A stretch of DNA of 48,251 bases. Origin: Desulfuromonadaceae bacterium (GTDB taxonomy: Bacteria > Desulfobacterota > Desulfuromonadia > Geobacterales > Pseudopelobacteraceae). The notes under the pieces are model-generated. The model was not told where the DNA came from. It searched no databases and saw only the letters and a program-made list of their open reading frames with translations. The stretch spans positions 1 to 48,251 of the forward strand of contig JAQTQX010000031.1 in NCBI GenBank assembly GCA_028712075.1. The letters are read 5' to 3'. Positions within the stretch are counted from its first letter, which is position 1, and each line of letters opens with the position of its first letter. The translations under genes and the position numbers were made by a program. Shown one piece after another: positions 34,576-41,303 of this stretch.

Positions 34576-35967
34576 CTACATCTTCATATCATCCATTTTC
34601 AACGTCCCCCTCTTTTCCGGAGCCGCCGGCTTCGCCCCCTTCGGTTCATCCATGTTCATCCCCGGCATGTTTTCGCGACCGCCGGCACCTTTCAGCTGTG
34701 ATTCAGAGTCAATCAGATAGCCTCCGGAGACCGCAACCTTATCGCCAGGATTGATTCCGGACAGGATCTGAATCTTGTCATCAGTCCGCTGCCCGACCTG
34801 AACATCACGCGGTTCGAACATCCCAGCCGAGGTTTCCACCCAGACCACCTGGCGCTTGCCGGTATCCATAACGGCGGTAACCGGCACGACAATTCCCGAT
34901 CCGAGCGGCACCTTGATGATGGCGTTGACGAACATGTCCGGCTTCAGCTTCATGCCGGGGTTCGGCATTTCCACACGGGCTTTGACGGTCCTGGTTTTTG
35001 GATCGAGGAACGGATAGATATAGGAAATCCTGCCGGTGAACGGTTTGCCGGGGAATGATTGTGAATTGATTTCCACATGCTGGCCGAGGTGAATGTTGGG
35101 GAATTCGTTCTCGTAGACCTCCACCTCCACCCATACACTGGAAAGGTCTGCAACATTAAAGAGAACATCGCCGACATTTACATATTGCCCCTGCTGCACC
35201 AACTTCTCAATAACGATGCCGGAGATGGGGGTGTAGATCGGAAGGCGGATGTTTGGTGTTCCACTCTTCTCCAGCTCGGCAATCTGGCTTTCCTTAACTC
35301 CAAACAGCATCAGCCGCTGCTTGGCAGAGGCAACCAGCCCGGCGCCGTTCTGTGAGATGGAGGGAATCGGAGAGGCTTTCAACTGTTCTCGGCTCTTGAC
35401 CGCCAGCAGGTATTCCTGTTGCGTCGCAACAAGATCCGGGGAGTAAACCTCAGCCACCGGCTTGTCTTTATTAACGTACGCTCCGACGGTATTGACATGC
35501 AGCTTATCGATGCGGCCGGCGATCCAGGCGGTCGCCTTTGCCTGACGCGACTGGTCGTACTGCACGATGCCGACTGCATTGATCTCCTTGTTTAATGATG
35601 ACGCCTTCGCCTCGACCGTAGCCACATTTGCCATGACCCGCTGGGTTGCAGACATGGAAACATGACCAAGCATATCGGCCTGCTGTTTCTGTTCTGGAGT
35701 CTGTACCGCCACATTCTGGGCATCCGCAAGCTTCTTGATCAATTCCATGCCGCAGATCGGACAGGTACCCGGTTTATCCTTGATGATGAATGGATGCATC
35801 GAACAGGTCCAGAGCGGTTTTGTCGTCTGTTCAAGATGGTTGTGGCCGTCATCCTTATGAAACCCCGGCAGCTTGGAGAGCTTACCCGACTTATACAGCC
35901 AGCTGCCGGCAACAATAGTCAGCGTGATAACGGTAAGTGGAATGGTGATTTTCTTGTTCAGGGCCAT
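34576..35967 (-). CDS. cusB: CusB-type RND periplasmic adaptor with N-terminal metal-binding domain
   Basis: 463 residues. An N-terminal helix (about 8-25) anchors the protein. Residues about 50-80 form a heavy-metal-binding domain (WTCSMHPFIIKDKPGTCPIC, then GMELIKK). The membrane-fusion core follows, with paired lipoyl-like halves, a hairpin and beta-barrel (AWIAGRIDKLHVNTVGAYVN, YTPISGIVIEKLVQQGQYV). The C-terminus is Met-rich (ENMPGMNMDEPKG, ending KMDDMKM). It links the pump to the outer-membrane channel and probably passes metal to it. It starts 24 bases after the TolC-like gene. Confidence 0.94.
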   Translation of the reverse strand: MALNKKITIPLTVITLTIVAGSWLYKSGKLSKLPGFHKDDGHNHLEQTTKPLWTCSMHPFIIKDKPGTCPICGMELIKKLADAQNVAVQTPEQKQQADMLGHVSMSATQRVMANVATVEAKASSLNKEINAVGIVQYDQSRQAKATAWIAGRIDKLHVNTVGAYVNKDKPVAEVYSPDLVATQQEYLLAVKSREQLKASPIPSISQNGAGLVASAKQRLMLFGVKESQIAELEKSGTPNIRLPIYTPISGIVIEKLVQQGQYVNVGDVLFNVADLSSVWVEVEVYENEFPNIHLGQHVEINSQSFPGKPFTGRISYIYPFLDPKTRTVKARVEMPNPGMKLKPDMFVNAIIKVPLGSGIVVPVTAVMDTGKRQVVWVETSAGMFEPRDVQVGQRTDDKIQILSGINPGDKVAVSGGYLIDSESQLKGAGGRENMPGMNMDEPKGAKPAAPEKRGTLKMDDMKM

Positions 35968-35991
35968 GGAGATACCTCGGAAGTATTATTT

Positions 35992-37326
35992 TTAATGATG
36001 TGATGAGTGATCAGAGGCAGCCGGAACAGCCGGAGGCGTTAGCACCGCCCCGGTAAGAGCACTCCCCACCGTTGCTTCAAGCCTGGCCAGTCCCATCATG
36101 TACTCAGCCTGCGACTCATACAATTCCCGTTCGTAGTTGAACAGTGTCATTCTGCCGTCAAGAAGGGTCAGGAAATCTACTTTGTTGACCCGGTAACTGA
36201 TAACCGCAGACTCAAGCGACTGCTCCGCCTGTGGGATTATCCCCCCCTCATAGAGCTCCACCATATTTCTGCGGCGTTCCATCTGGGCAAGGGTGTCGTT
36301 GATGGTAAGGGTAATGTTGTTTTTCAGTCCGTTCAGTTCTTCCGTCGCCATGTTCGTCTCTGACGACGACTCCGCGAGCATCGAGTGACGTCGTTCCCTC
36401 TGGAGCGGCAGATTAAAGGTCACGCCGACAGTAAACATGTCGTACCCGGGGTCACCCATGGCCGCCTGACGGAACATGTACTCGGCAGAAAGATTGAAAT
36501 CGGGATAAAACTCTTTCTGCGCCAATCGATGGGAAGCCTCCCCTCTGCTGGCAAGACTGTCCAGACTTTTCACCTGAGGCCGTTTCTCAAGAGCGGTTGC
36601 ATTCAGTTGCGCCGCAGAAAGCGTTATCTGCGGTAAATCAAAGTCGGCAACCATGCCGACCGGGGTATTACCGGGGCGATAGAGGAGATAATTGAGATTT
36701 GCTTCCAGACTTTTGCGCTGTTGCCTGAGGGTAATCTGCATGTCGAGCAGTTTGGATTTTTCCAGGTTGGCCTTGTAGATATCCTGCTGTACTCCCTGAC
36801 CAACAGAATACTTCGACTCGGCAATGGTCACGAAATCAGCCAGAATGTGCAGGTTCTTATCTATTATTTCAAGAGATTTATCAGTATTCCACAGTTGGTA
36901 ATAGGTTTCCTTGACCATACGGGCCAATTCGAGCTTTCGTTCTTCGATTGCCCATTTATAAGACTCAGCCTCATACTGGGCAATTTCCTGCTTGATGGCC
37001 CGCTTGCCCCAGAAGGGAAGCTGTTGTGAGATGCCGATAACTTTTGCGGTTGTTGGATCATTGCCCCCCAGTGACAACGGCTCCCGTACCAGCAGGTTTT
37101 GCAGTTTGAACATGAGCATCGGATCTTCAAGAGCAGAGGCCTGAGCGGCTTTGCTGGCAAACATCTGCCACCGTGCCTGTGATGATTTCAGTTCAGGGTT
37201 GTTGGTCAATGCTGCACTAACGAGAGTTGCAAGATTTTCGGAGGGCTGCGTAGGTTCAGCAGCCCATGTGACAGCAGAAGAGGCTGTTATCACTATCAGC
37301 AGGGCAAGTATTCGTACTGTTTTCAT
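35992..37326 (-). CDS. TolC/CusC-family outer-membrane efflux protein
   Basis: 444 residues with a Sec signal peptide (ending near TWAAEP). Two repeats of long coiled helices and short strands are visible, with TolC-family segments such as LVSAALTNNPELKSSQARWQ and RPQVKSLDSLASRGEASHRL. The last residues are AASDHSSHH, a His-rich tail that might bind metal. It is the first gene of the cusCBA-PII group; a degenerate sigma-54 element and a good enhancer pair lie upstream. TGGAG precedes the ATG. Confidence 0.92.
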   Translation of the reverse strand: MKTVRILALLIVITASSAVTWAAEPTQPSENLATLVSAALTNNPELKSSQARWQMFASKAAQASALEDPMLMFKLQNLLVREPLSLGGNDPTTAKVIGISQQLPFWGKRAIKQEIAQYEAESYKWAIEERKLELARMVKETYYQLWNTDKSLEIIDKNLHILADFVTIAESKYSVGQGVQQDIYKANLEKSKLLDMQITLRQQRKSLEANLNYLLYRPGNTPVGMVADFDLPQITLSAAQLNATALEKRPQVKSLDSLASRGEASHRLAQKEFYPDFNLSAEYMFRQAAMGDPGYDMFTVGVTFNLPLQRERRHSMLAESSSETNMATEELNGLKNNITLTINDTLAQMERRRNMVELYEGGIIPQAEQSLESAVISYRVNKVDFLTLLDGRMTLFNYERELYESQAEYMMGLARLEATVGSALTGAVLTPPAVPAASDHSSHH

Positions 37327-37366
37327 AATGTCTCCAAAAAGTCATGATATCAGCAATTGTTCCTGT

Positions 37367-37383
37367 TACATGGATCATGCCAA
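37367..37383 (-). promoter_or_regulatory. Degenerate sigma-54 promoter of the RND operon
   Basis: On the minus strand TTGGCATG-ATCCA-TGTA has the -24 GG and, ten bases on, GT instead of the usual GC. It is supported by its position, about 30 bases before the TolC-family ATG, and by an enhancer pair at the same distance as at the two better promoters. Confidence 0.5.
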
Positions 37384-37433
37384 GATATAACTAATCGATA
37401 TTTAACGTTTAATTTTTTGGAGTGGTTTCTGAG

Positions 37434-37471
37434 TGTGGAATATTCTTCACTACACATTCTGATATTCCACA
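37434..37471. promoter_or_regulatory. Enhancer-type site pair upstream of the RND operon
   Basis: TGTGGA-ATAT-TCTTCA (37434-37449) and ATTCTG-ATAT-TCCACA (37456-37471) are 22 bases apart. Together they create the perfect arms GTGGAATAT / ATATTCCAC. The first is centred about 85 bases upstream of the predicted start. Confidence 0.7.
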
Positions 37472-37649
37472 ATAATGTTGGTCTGCCTCATTGTTGCTGC
37501 AGCGATACGTGAATAACACTACGAATACCATTGGGGATAAATTACAGGAGGGGTTTCGCCGTGGCCGGCTATTCCAATTCCACATCAAAGCCGTCTCTTC
37601 GTTGGCTCGTCATCGGATCCTTGAGATCATCTATGCTCTGGAATTGGTA

Positions 37650-38315
37650 TTACACTACTTTCCCGTCTTTAAGAGTGATGGTTCGATCCGAGTAGGCACC
37701 GTTTTCCGGGTTGTGAGTTACCATGACAACCGTCTGACCGGCATCGTTCAACTCACGGAAGAGTGCCATGACTTCTTCACTGGTTTTGGAATCAAGATTA
37801 CCGGTCGGTTCGTCCGCCAACAGGATGTGCGGATCATTAACAATAGACCGTGCAATGGCGACCCGCTCCTGTTCACCTCCTGAAAGCTGGTTGGGAAGCC
37901 GATCAAGCTTGCCGCCGAGATCGACCCGCTCAAGGGCATGACGTGCTACGGTTTTTTTTGCCGGGGTGCCCATCTTGACAATAGCCAGCGGCAACATGAC
38001 GTTCTCGATAGCGGTCAGATACGGGATAAGATGAAATGACTGAAACACAAAACCCAGATTCTGCGCCCGAAAGTCGGCCAGTTTTTCACCCGGCAGCTGA
38101 TACAGCTTTACTCCGGCCATTTCAACATCGCCGGAGGTCGGATGATTCATCCCCCCCAACACTGACAGGAGCGTGCTCTTACCCGAGCCCGACTGCCCCA
38201 TGATGGTGATGAATTCACCTTTCTCGATGCTGATGTCAACGCCTTTTAGTGCCTCGACAACATCGTCGCCGCTTGAATACTGCTTCTTTACGTTATGTAT
38301 TTTGATAAGCGCCAT
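37650..38315 (-). CDS. ABC transporter ATPase, MacB/LolD type
   Basis: 221 residues. Motifs: Walker [10 protein letters not shown], the LolD/MacB-type [19 protein letters not shown], signature [15 protein letters not shown], Walker [16 protein letters not shown] and switch histidine VVMVTHNPE. It pairs with the FtsX-like permease encoded just upstream (ten-base gap). Pumps of this type usually act on periplasmic substrates or drive periplasmic processes rather than classical import. In this operon it may serve a metal-related system similar to the P19-linked transporters of Campylobacter. Confidence 0.93.
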   Translation of the reverse strand: MALIKIHNVKKQYSSGDDVVEALKGVDISIEKGEFITIMGQSGSGKSTLLSVLGGMNHPTSGDVEMAGVKLYQLPGEKLADFRAQNLGFVFQSFHLIPYLTAIENVMLPLAIVKMGTPAKKTVARHALERVDLGGKLDRLPNQLSGGEQERVAIARSIVNDPHILLADEPTGNLDSKTSEEVMALFRELNDAGQTVVMVTHNPENGAYSDRTITLKDGKVV

Positions 38316-38325
38316 TGTGTCCTCT

Positions 38326-39486
38326 TTATAATGCTCTCAATGCTTCTGTCGGGTCCATCTTGCTCGCGTGCAGTGCCGGATAAATGCTTGCCAGCAAGCC
38401 CAGCACCAGTGCCAGACCGACTGAGCCAAATCCCACCGTTGCATCCCAGATCAAATGAACATTCCTGCTCTCTGCCATAAACGGGAGCGCCAGCTTTGCC
38501 CCTCCCATGCCGACGGCATAACCAAGAAAGCCGGCCAGCAGACTGACCAGGGCGGCCTCAAGAAGGATAATCCGCATGATATGGCTTTTCCTGAAACCAA
38601 TGGCACGAAAGACACCGATTTCAACAGTTCGCTCATTGACGCTCCCCATCATGGTGACAAAGACGATCAGGGAGCCGATAAACACCACAACTCCAGCCAT
38701 GGCGTAGGAAAAGCGCTTAAACTGATCGAGCGCCTTTAACCGTCCCTCAACCACCTGCTGAATGGCCAAAACTTTGGCATCCGGCAGTTTTTCGGCAATC
38801 TGTGTGACCATGTCGCCAATCGGGCAACCGGAACAGAGCGCCGCAACCTCAGCCAGAGTAATCCTGCCTTCTTTGCCCAGCACTTTTTGAGCTTTTCTGA
38901 GGGAGGCAAATACCAGCGAATCGTCCTGTGAACCGGTCTGGTCAAGAACACCGGCAACTTTGAAGGGCTCTCCCTTTATCTGAATGGTGTCGCCTGAGCT
39001 GACATTCAACACTTTTGAGGTGTCGCTGCCGATCAACACCTCGCTGTCCGTCTTTGGCGCTTCACCGAAGATATTCCACCACTGCTTCATCTTCAATTCG
39101 CTGTAAAAGTTGACGCCAACCAGTAAGACATCGTGGCCCCCAATGTTCACACCACCCAGGACTTTTGGGGCAATTGCCGAAATATTCTTGCTATTGGTAA
39201 TGGTCTTTATTTTCGCAAGATCTTCTTCACGAATTTCACGCTGGTCGAAGGTCACTCCACCAAGACTGATGCCGCCATAATTCATGGAGAGTCCATTGCT
39301 CCGGGGTGTAATGAGAATGTTGGCGCCGAATTCATCCAACTTGCGCTCAATGTCGCTCGACATGGAGCGGGTCAGCGTCACAAGGGTAACAATGGTGGCG
39401 ATGCCAACAGTCAGACCGATCGTCAGAAATGCCATCTTGGCCTTGCGGCGCTTCAAATTATTTATCGAGATGGTGTGCAGTTTCAT
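38326..39486 (-). CDS. MacB/FtsX-type ABC permease
   Basis: 386 residues. One helix near residues 20-40 (FLTIGLTVGIATIVTLVTL) is followed by a periplasmic domain of about 220 residues and three C-terminal helices (AGVVVFIGSLIVFVTMMGSV, LLEAALVSLLAGFLGYAVG, and a final LALVLGLLASIYPAL). This is the MacB_PCD plus FtsX layout. The periplasmic domain contains CSGCP, a possible redox or metal pair. Its start overlaps the stop of the DUF2318 gene by one base (TGATG), so the two are coupled. Confidence 0.92.
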   Translation of the reverse strand: MKLHTISINNLKRRKAKMAFLTIGLTVGIATIVTLVTLTRSMSSDIERKLDEFGANILITPRSNGLSMNYGGISLGGVTFDQREIREEDLAKIKTITNSKNISAIAPKVLGGVNIGGHDVLLVGVNFYSELKMKQWWNIFGEAPKTDSEVLIGSDTSKVLNVSSGDTIQIKGEPFKVAGVLDQTGSQDDSLVFASLRKAQKVLGKEGRITLAEVAALCSGCPIGDMVTQIAEKLPDAKVLAIQQVVEGRLKALDQFKRFSYAMAGVVVFIGSLIVFVTMMGSVNERTVEIGVFRAIGFRKSHIMRIILLEAALVSLLAGFLGYAVGMGGAKLALPFMAESRNVHLIWDATVGFGSVGLALVLGLLASIYPALHASKMDPTEALRAL

Positions 39487-39947
39487 CAGAAATATCTCGC
39501 ACCGGCTTTCAGGTCACTCGCCTTGATTGATACGGTGTCACCGTTCAACTGGTGCGGTAAAAATCCGGGATTGCAACCGCCTGAAGCGTTGGGACCAAGC
39601 TTGTTGATGGCAAATTTCTGGTTGCAGTTGTTGCAGTTCATCTTGTCACCCTGCTGTTCATACCCCTTTTTGGAGCGATAGCAGGAATCGCAGGCATCAA
39701 AGGCGGTTTTGATACTTCCGTCAGCCGCCTTGACGGCAAAGAAAGCGACCTCTTTTCCCCCCTCCTCAATTTTATAGAAGTGAGCCTTGTCACTCAATTT
39801 AGCAGCCGAAATCGTCACCACACCGTTATTTGCCTTCACCTTTTCATATTTGCCGAATGAAAAAGCCCATACACTCACGGCACCTATCAACAGCGCCATT
39901 ATCACTACACTTGTGACCACCAGAGATCTTTTACCGTTCATAATCAC
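39486..39947 (-). CDS. DUF2318-family membrane-anchored cysteine protein
   Basis: 153 residues, one N-terminal helix (about 8-30) and a periplasmic domain with cysteines in CDSCYRSKKGYEQQGDKMNC, NNC and GGCNPGF, which fit a metal or iron-sulfur site. DUF2318 proteins accompany the iron/copper-binding P19 protein and MacB-like permeases in Campylobacter-type iron systems. The GTG at 39947 is favoured because AAGGAG lies six bases before it and it makes a GTGA overlap with the gene upstream; an ATG two codons later is the alternative. Confidence 0.85.
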   Translation of the reverse strand: MIMNGKRSLVVTSVVIMALLIGAVSVWAFSFGKYEKVKANNGVVTISAAKLSDKAHFYKIEEGGKEVAFFAVKAADGSIKTAFDACDSCYRSKKGYEQQGDKMNCNNCNQKFAINKLGPNASGGCNPGFLPHQLNGDTVSIKASDLKAGARYF

Positions 39948-40114
39948 TTAACACTCCTTGGAGAATATTTTTGAGAATCTGTTGTACAGTCGCCAAATTT
40001 TACGCAACATCCACCGGCATCTGTGGGGCGTACAAAACTGACCCGTGATGCCAAAAGCGCCAGAAGCACAATGACAACGCCCGCCAGAAGTATATTGACA
40101 ATCTTGCCGTTCAT
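39944..40114 (-). CDS. Small single-helix membrane protein
   Basis: 56 residues: MNGKIVNILLAGVVIVLLAL starts the membrane helix, followed by a short outer part with Cys-Cys and another Cys (DAGGCCVKFGDCTTD). Its ATG overlaps the stop of the gene before it (TAATG) and its stop overlaps the next gene (GTGA), so it is a real coupled operon member despite its size. No family recognised. The cysteines could bind metal or take part in electron transfer with the DUF2318 protein. Confidence 0.75.
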   Translation of the reverse strand: MNGKIVNILLAGVVIVLLALLASRVSFVRPTDAGGCCVKFGDCTTDSQKYSPRSVK

Positions 40115-40569
40115 TATTTTACCTGATACCAGAATTTGGCCTGACGGGTTTTGCCGTCCTTCAGCTGAAACTTGCACATTATTCCGTATTTGCCGGCTTT
40201 GGAGAAATCAAAATCTGCGCCGAAATGGCCATGCATACCGACAAGTTCTTTGGTCTGTGAACTTTTATCCGGATTCTGCACTTTTATGGTAGCGGCTCCT
40301 TCGGTTACGACTTTGCCGCTTTTAACATCCTTGAAGTTTATTGCTATGTGGTGAGTCTCCTTCACCCCTTTCGGCATTTCCATTCCCATTTCCTTCATAG
40401 CGTCAGCCATGGTCTGAACGTTAAACGTTGCCTTGATTCCGTCAACGACCTCTTCGTGGGCAGCCATTGATTTGTGCCCCGTGTCATGGCCGCTGTGGTC
40501 TGCTGCAGAAACGGCAAAGGGGAATGAAAGGGCAAATAGTGCTGCAAACAGTGTGATGTTTTTCTTCAT
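40114..40569 (-). CDS. Periplasmic Met/His protein, paralogue B
   Basis: 151 residues, starting at MKKNITLFAAL after AGGAG. A signal peptide ends near VSAADHSG; a short His-rich stretch (DHSGHDTGHKSMAAH) follows. The rest aligns well with the protein at 30254-30784 (EEVVDGIKATFNVQT, KETHHIAINF, KYGIMCKFQLKDGKTRQAKF), so they are paralogues; this copy lacks the Met/His repeat array. The strand pattern loosely recalls P19. It is the first gene of the five-gene ABC operon and has a sigma-54 promoter with an enhancer pair. Confidence 0.8.
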   Translation of the reverse strand: MKKNITLFAALFALSFPFAVSAADHSGHDTGHKSMAAHEEVVDGIKATFNVQTMADAMKEMGMEMPKGVKETHHIAINFKDVKSGKVVTEGAATIKVQNPDKSSQTKELVGMHGHFGADFDFSKAGKYGIMCKFQLKDGKTRQAKFWYQVK

Positions 40570-40616
40570 TGGTATATATCTCCTATGTAAGTGATGAACT
40601 GGCGGATTAAAGAACC

Positions 40617-40633
40617 AGCAGATACCGTGCCAA
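40617..40633 (-). promoter_or_regulatory. Sigma-54 promoter of the ABC operon
   Basis: On the minus strand TTGGCACG-GTATC-TGCT has GG and GC exactly ten bases apart. The predicted start is near 40606, about 37 bases before the ATG at 40569. Confidence 0.8.
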
Positions 40634-40684
40634 TTATTAAACACCTATTATTACACGATAAAATAGCAGTCGCGCAGAACAATC

Positions 40685-40721
40685 TGTGGACTATTCTACA
40701 TTGATGGAAGGATATTCTTCA
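40685..40721. promoter_or_regulatory. Enhancer-type site pair upstream of the ABC operon
   Basis: TGTGGA-CTAT-TCTACA (40685-40700), a near-perfect palindrome, and the weaker GGAAGG-ATAT-TCTTCA (40706-40721) are 21 bases apart. The first is centred about 87 bases upstream of the predicted sigma-54 start. Confidence 0.7.
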
Positions 40722-40751
40722 GATGCGTGACCTGGCGGGCAAAGGCATCAA

Positions 40752-40770
40752 TTAACTCTTCGACAGTTAA
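40752..40770. promoter_or_regulatory. Inverted repeat TTAACT-N7-AGTTAA
   Basis: A perfect six-base inverted repeat lies 40 bases upstream of the -35 of the riboswitch promoter. It looks like a protein-binding site; the factor is unknown. Confidence 0.35.
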
Positions 40771-40809
40771 GAGCTGCTACTTTTTGATGATGATTATGTA
40801 GTTTTTTGC

Positions 40810-40838
40810 TTGCATTTACATAAAGGCCTGTCTATTAT
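40810..40838 (+). promoter_or_regulatory. Sigma-70 promoter of the riboswitch-cytochrome transcript
   Basis: TTGCAT (40810-40815) and TATTAT (40833-40838) are separated by 17 bases. Transcription would start near 40845, about 30 bases before the first aptamer. Confidence 0.6.
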
Positions 40839-40871
40839 CCACCAGAATTGTAAACAAACATAAGGGTTAAC

Positions 40872-40958
40872 AGATATACGATAATACTAAACTATCCGCG
40901 AGGATAGGACGGAAAGCCTAAGGGTCTTAACGAGACAGCCGGGTCGCCGAAATATCGT
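40872..40958 (+). ncRNA. GEMM-I cyclic dinucleotide riboswitch, first of a tandem pair
   Basis: The aptamer shows the GEMM-I core: AATACTAAAC, hairpin CTATCCGCGAGGATAG, the invariant GGAAAGCCTA, a second stem (GGGTCTTAACGAGAC) and AGCCGGGTCGCCGAAATATC. GATAT (40873-40877) and ATATC (40952-40956) close the outer stem. This class senses c-di-GMP or, in Geobacter variants, cyclic AMP-GMP. The AATACTAAAC joint matches my memory of the Geobacter variant, so cyclic AMP-GMP is the more likely ligand. Confidence 0.9.
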
Positions 40959-40984
40959 TCAAACGATACAAGGCCCCGGCTTTG
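40937..40984 (+). terminator. Terminator of the first riboswitch
   Basis: AGCCGGG from the aptamer 3' part can pair with CCCGGCT (40975-40981), enclosing the hairpin TATCGT/ACGATA (40953-40968), followed by TTTGTT. It competes with the outer aptamer stem, so ligand binding should favour read-through. Confidence 0.65.
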
Positions 40985-41044
40985 TTATGTGTAAAATACG
41001 ACACAGGAGGTGACACATTACGAATCGGTAGCACAGGTAAATCA

Positions 41045-41136
41045 GATGGCGATACACGACAATACTAAACCATCCGCGAGGGTGGGGCGGAAAGCCTATA
41101 GGGTCTCCAGGAGACAGCCGGGTTGCCGAAATATCA
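41045..41136 (+). ncRNA. GEMM-I cyclic dinucleotide riboswitch, second of a tandem pair
   Basis: Same core as the first copy: AATACTAAACC, CCATCCGCGAGGGTGG, GGCGGAAAGCC, stem GGTCTCCAGGAGACA and AGCCGGGTTGCCGAAATATC. GATA/TATC close the outer stem. The two copies differ at many helix positions with compensating changes, so both look functional. They lie about 90 bases apart on one transcript. Confidence 0.9.
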
Positions 41137-41161
41137 GGGATTTCGGTGATCCGGTTTTTTT
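41118..41161 (+). terminator. Terminator of the second riboswitch
   Basis: CCGG (41118-41121) and the following GCCGAAAT pair with ATTTCGGT and CCGG (41151-41154), then seven T. The stem consumes the 3' part of the aptamer, so aptamer folding and termination are mutually exclusive: an ON switch by structure. Confidence 0.88.
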
Positions 41162-41251
41162 GCGCCCAATTCCGGAACCTACTGAAATCTGCACACGTTA
41201 ACAAACTGCGATTCATCCTATGATGGGCCATACGATTTTATCGCAAAATCA

Positions 41252-41288
41252 TCCGCCGGTGACCTGGATTTGCATGGAAGCCGGCGGA
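41252..41288 (+). promoter_or_regulatory. Hairpin just before the cytochrome ribosome-binding site
   Basis: TCCGCCGG (41252-41259) pairs perfectly with CCGGCGGA (41281-41288), four bases before AAGGAG (41293-41298). It may protect the processed message or tune translation, a third control point in this leader. Confidence 0.5.
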
Positions 41289-41303
41289 GATTAAGGAGAC
41301 GAT

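Larger units (their letters stand above)
37327..37649. other. Gap between the ABC and RND operons
   Basis: The left part holds the promoter and enhancer pair of the RND operon. The rest, about 37472-37649, shows no convincing gene. A perfect inverted repeat, CCAATTCCA (37574-37582) and TGGAATTGG (37639-37647), lies just after the ABC ATPase gene and may be an RNA stem or a remnant of a small element. Confidence 0.5.

Noticed and set aside
37491..37883. Plus-strand frame of 130 codons
   Set aside because: More than half lies antisense to the ABC ATPase gene, no ribosome site precedes it, and the product resembles nothing.
41010..41201. A 63-codon plus-strand reading frame across the second riboswitch, next to an AGGAGG
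   Set aside because: Its GTG start overlaps the AGGAGG itself, and the frame runs straight through the aptamer and terminator, whose structure explains the conservation better.
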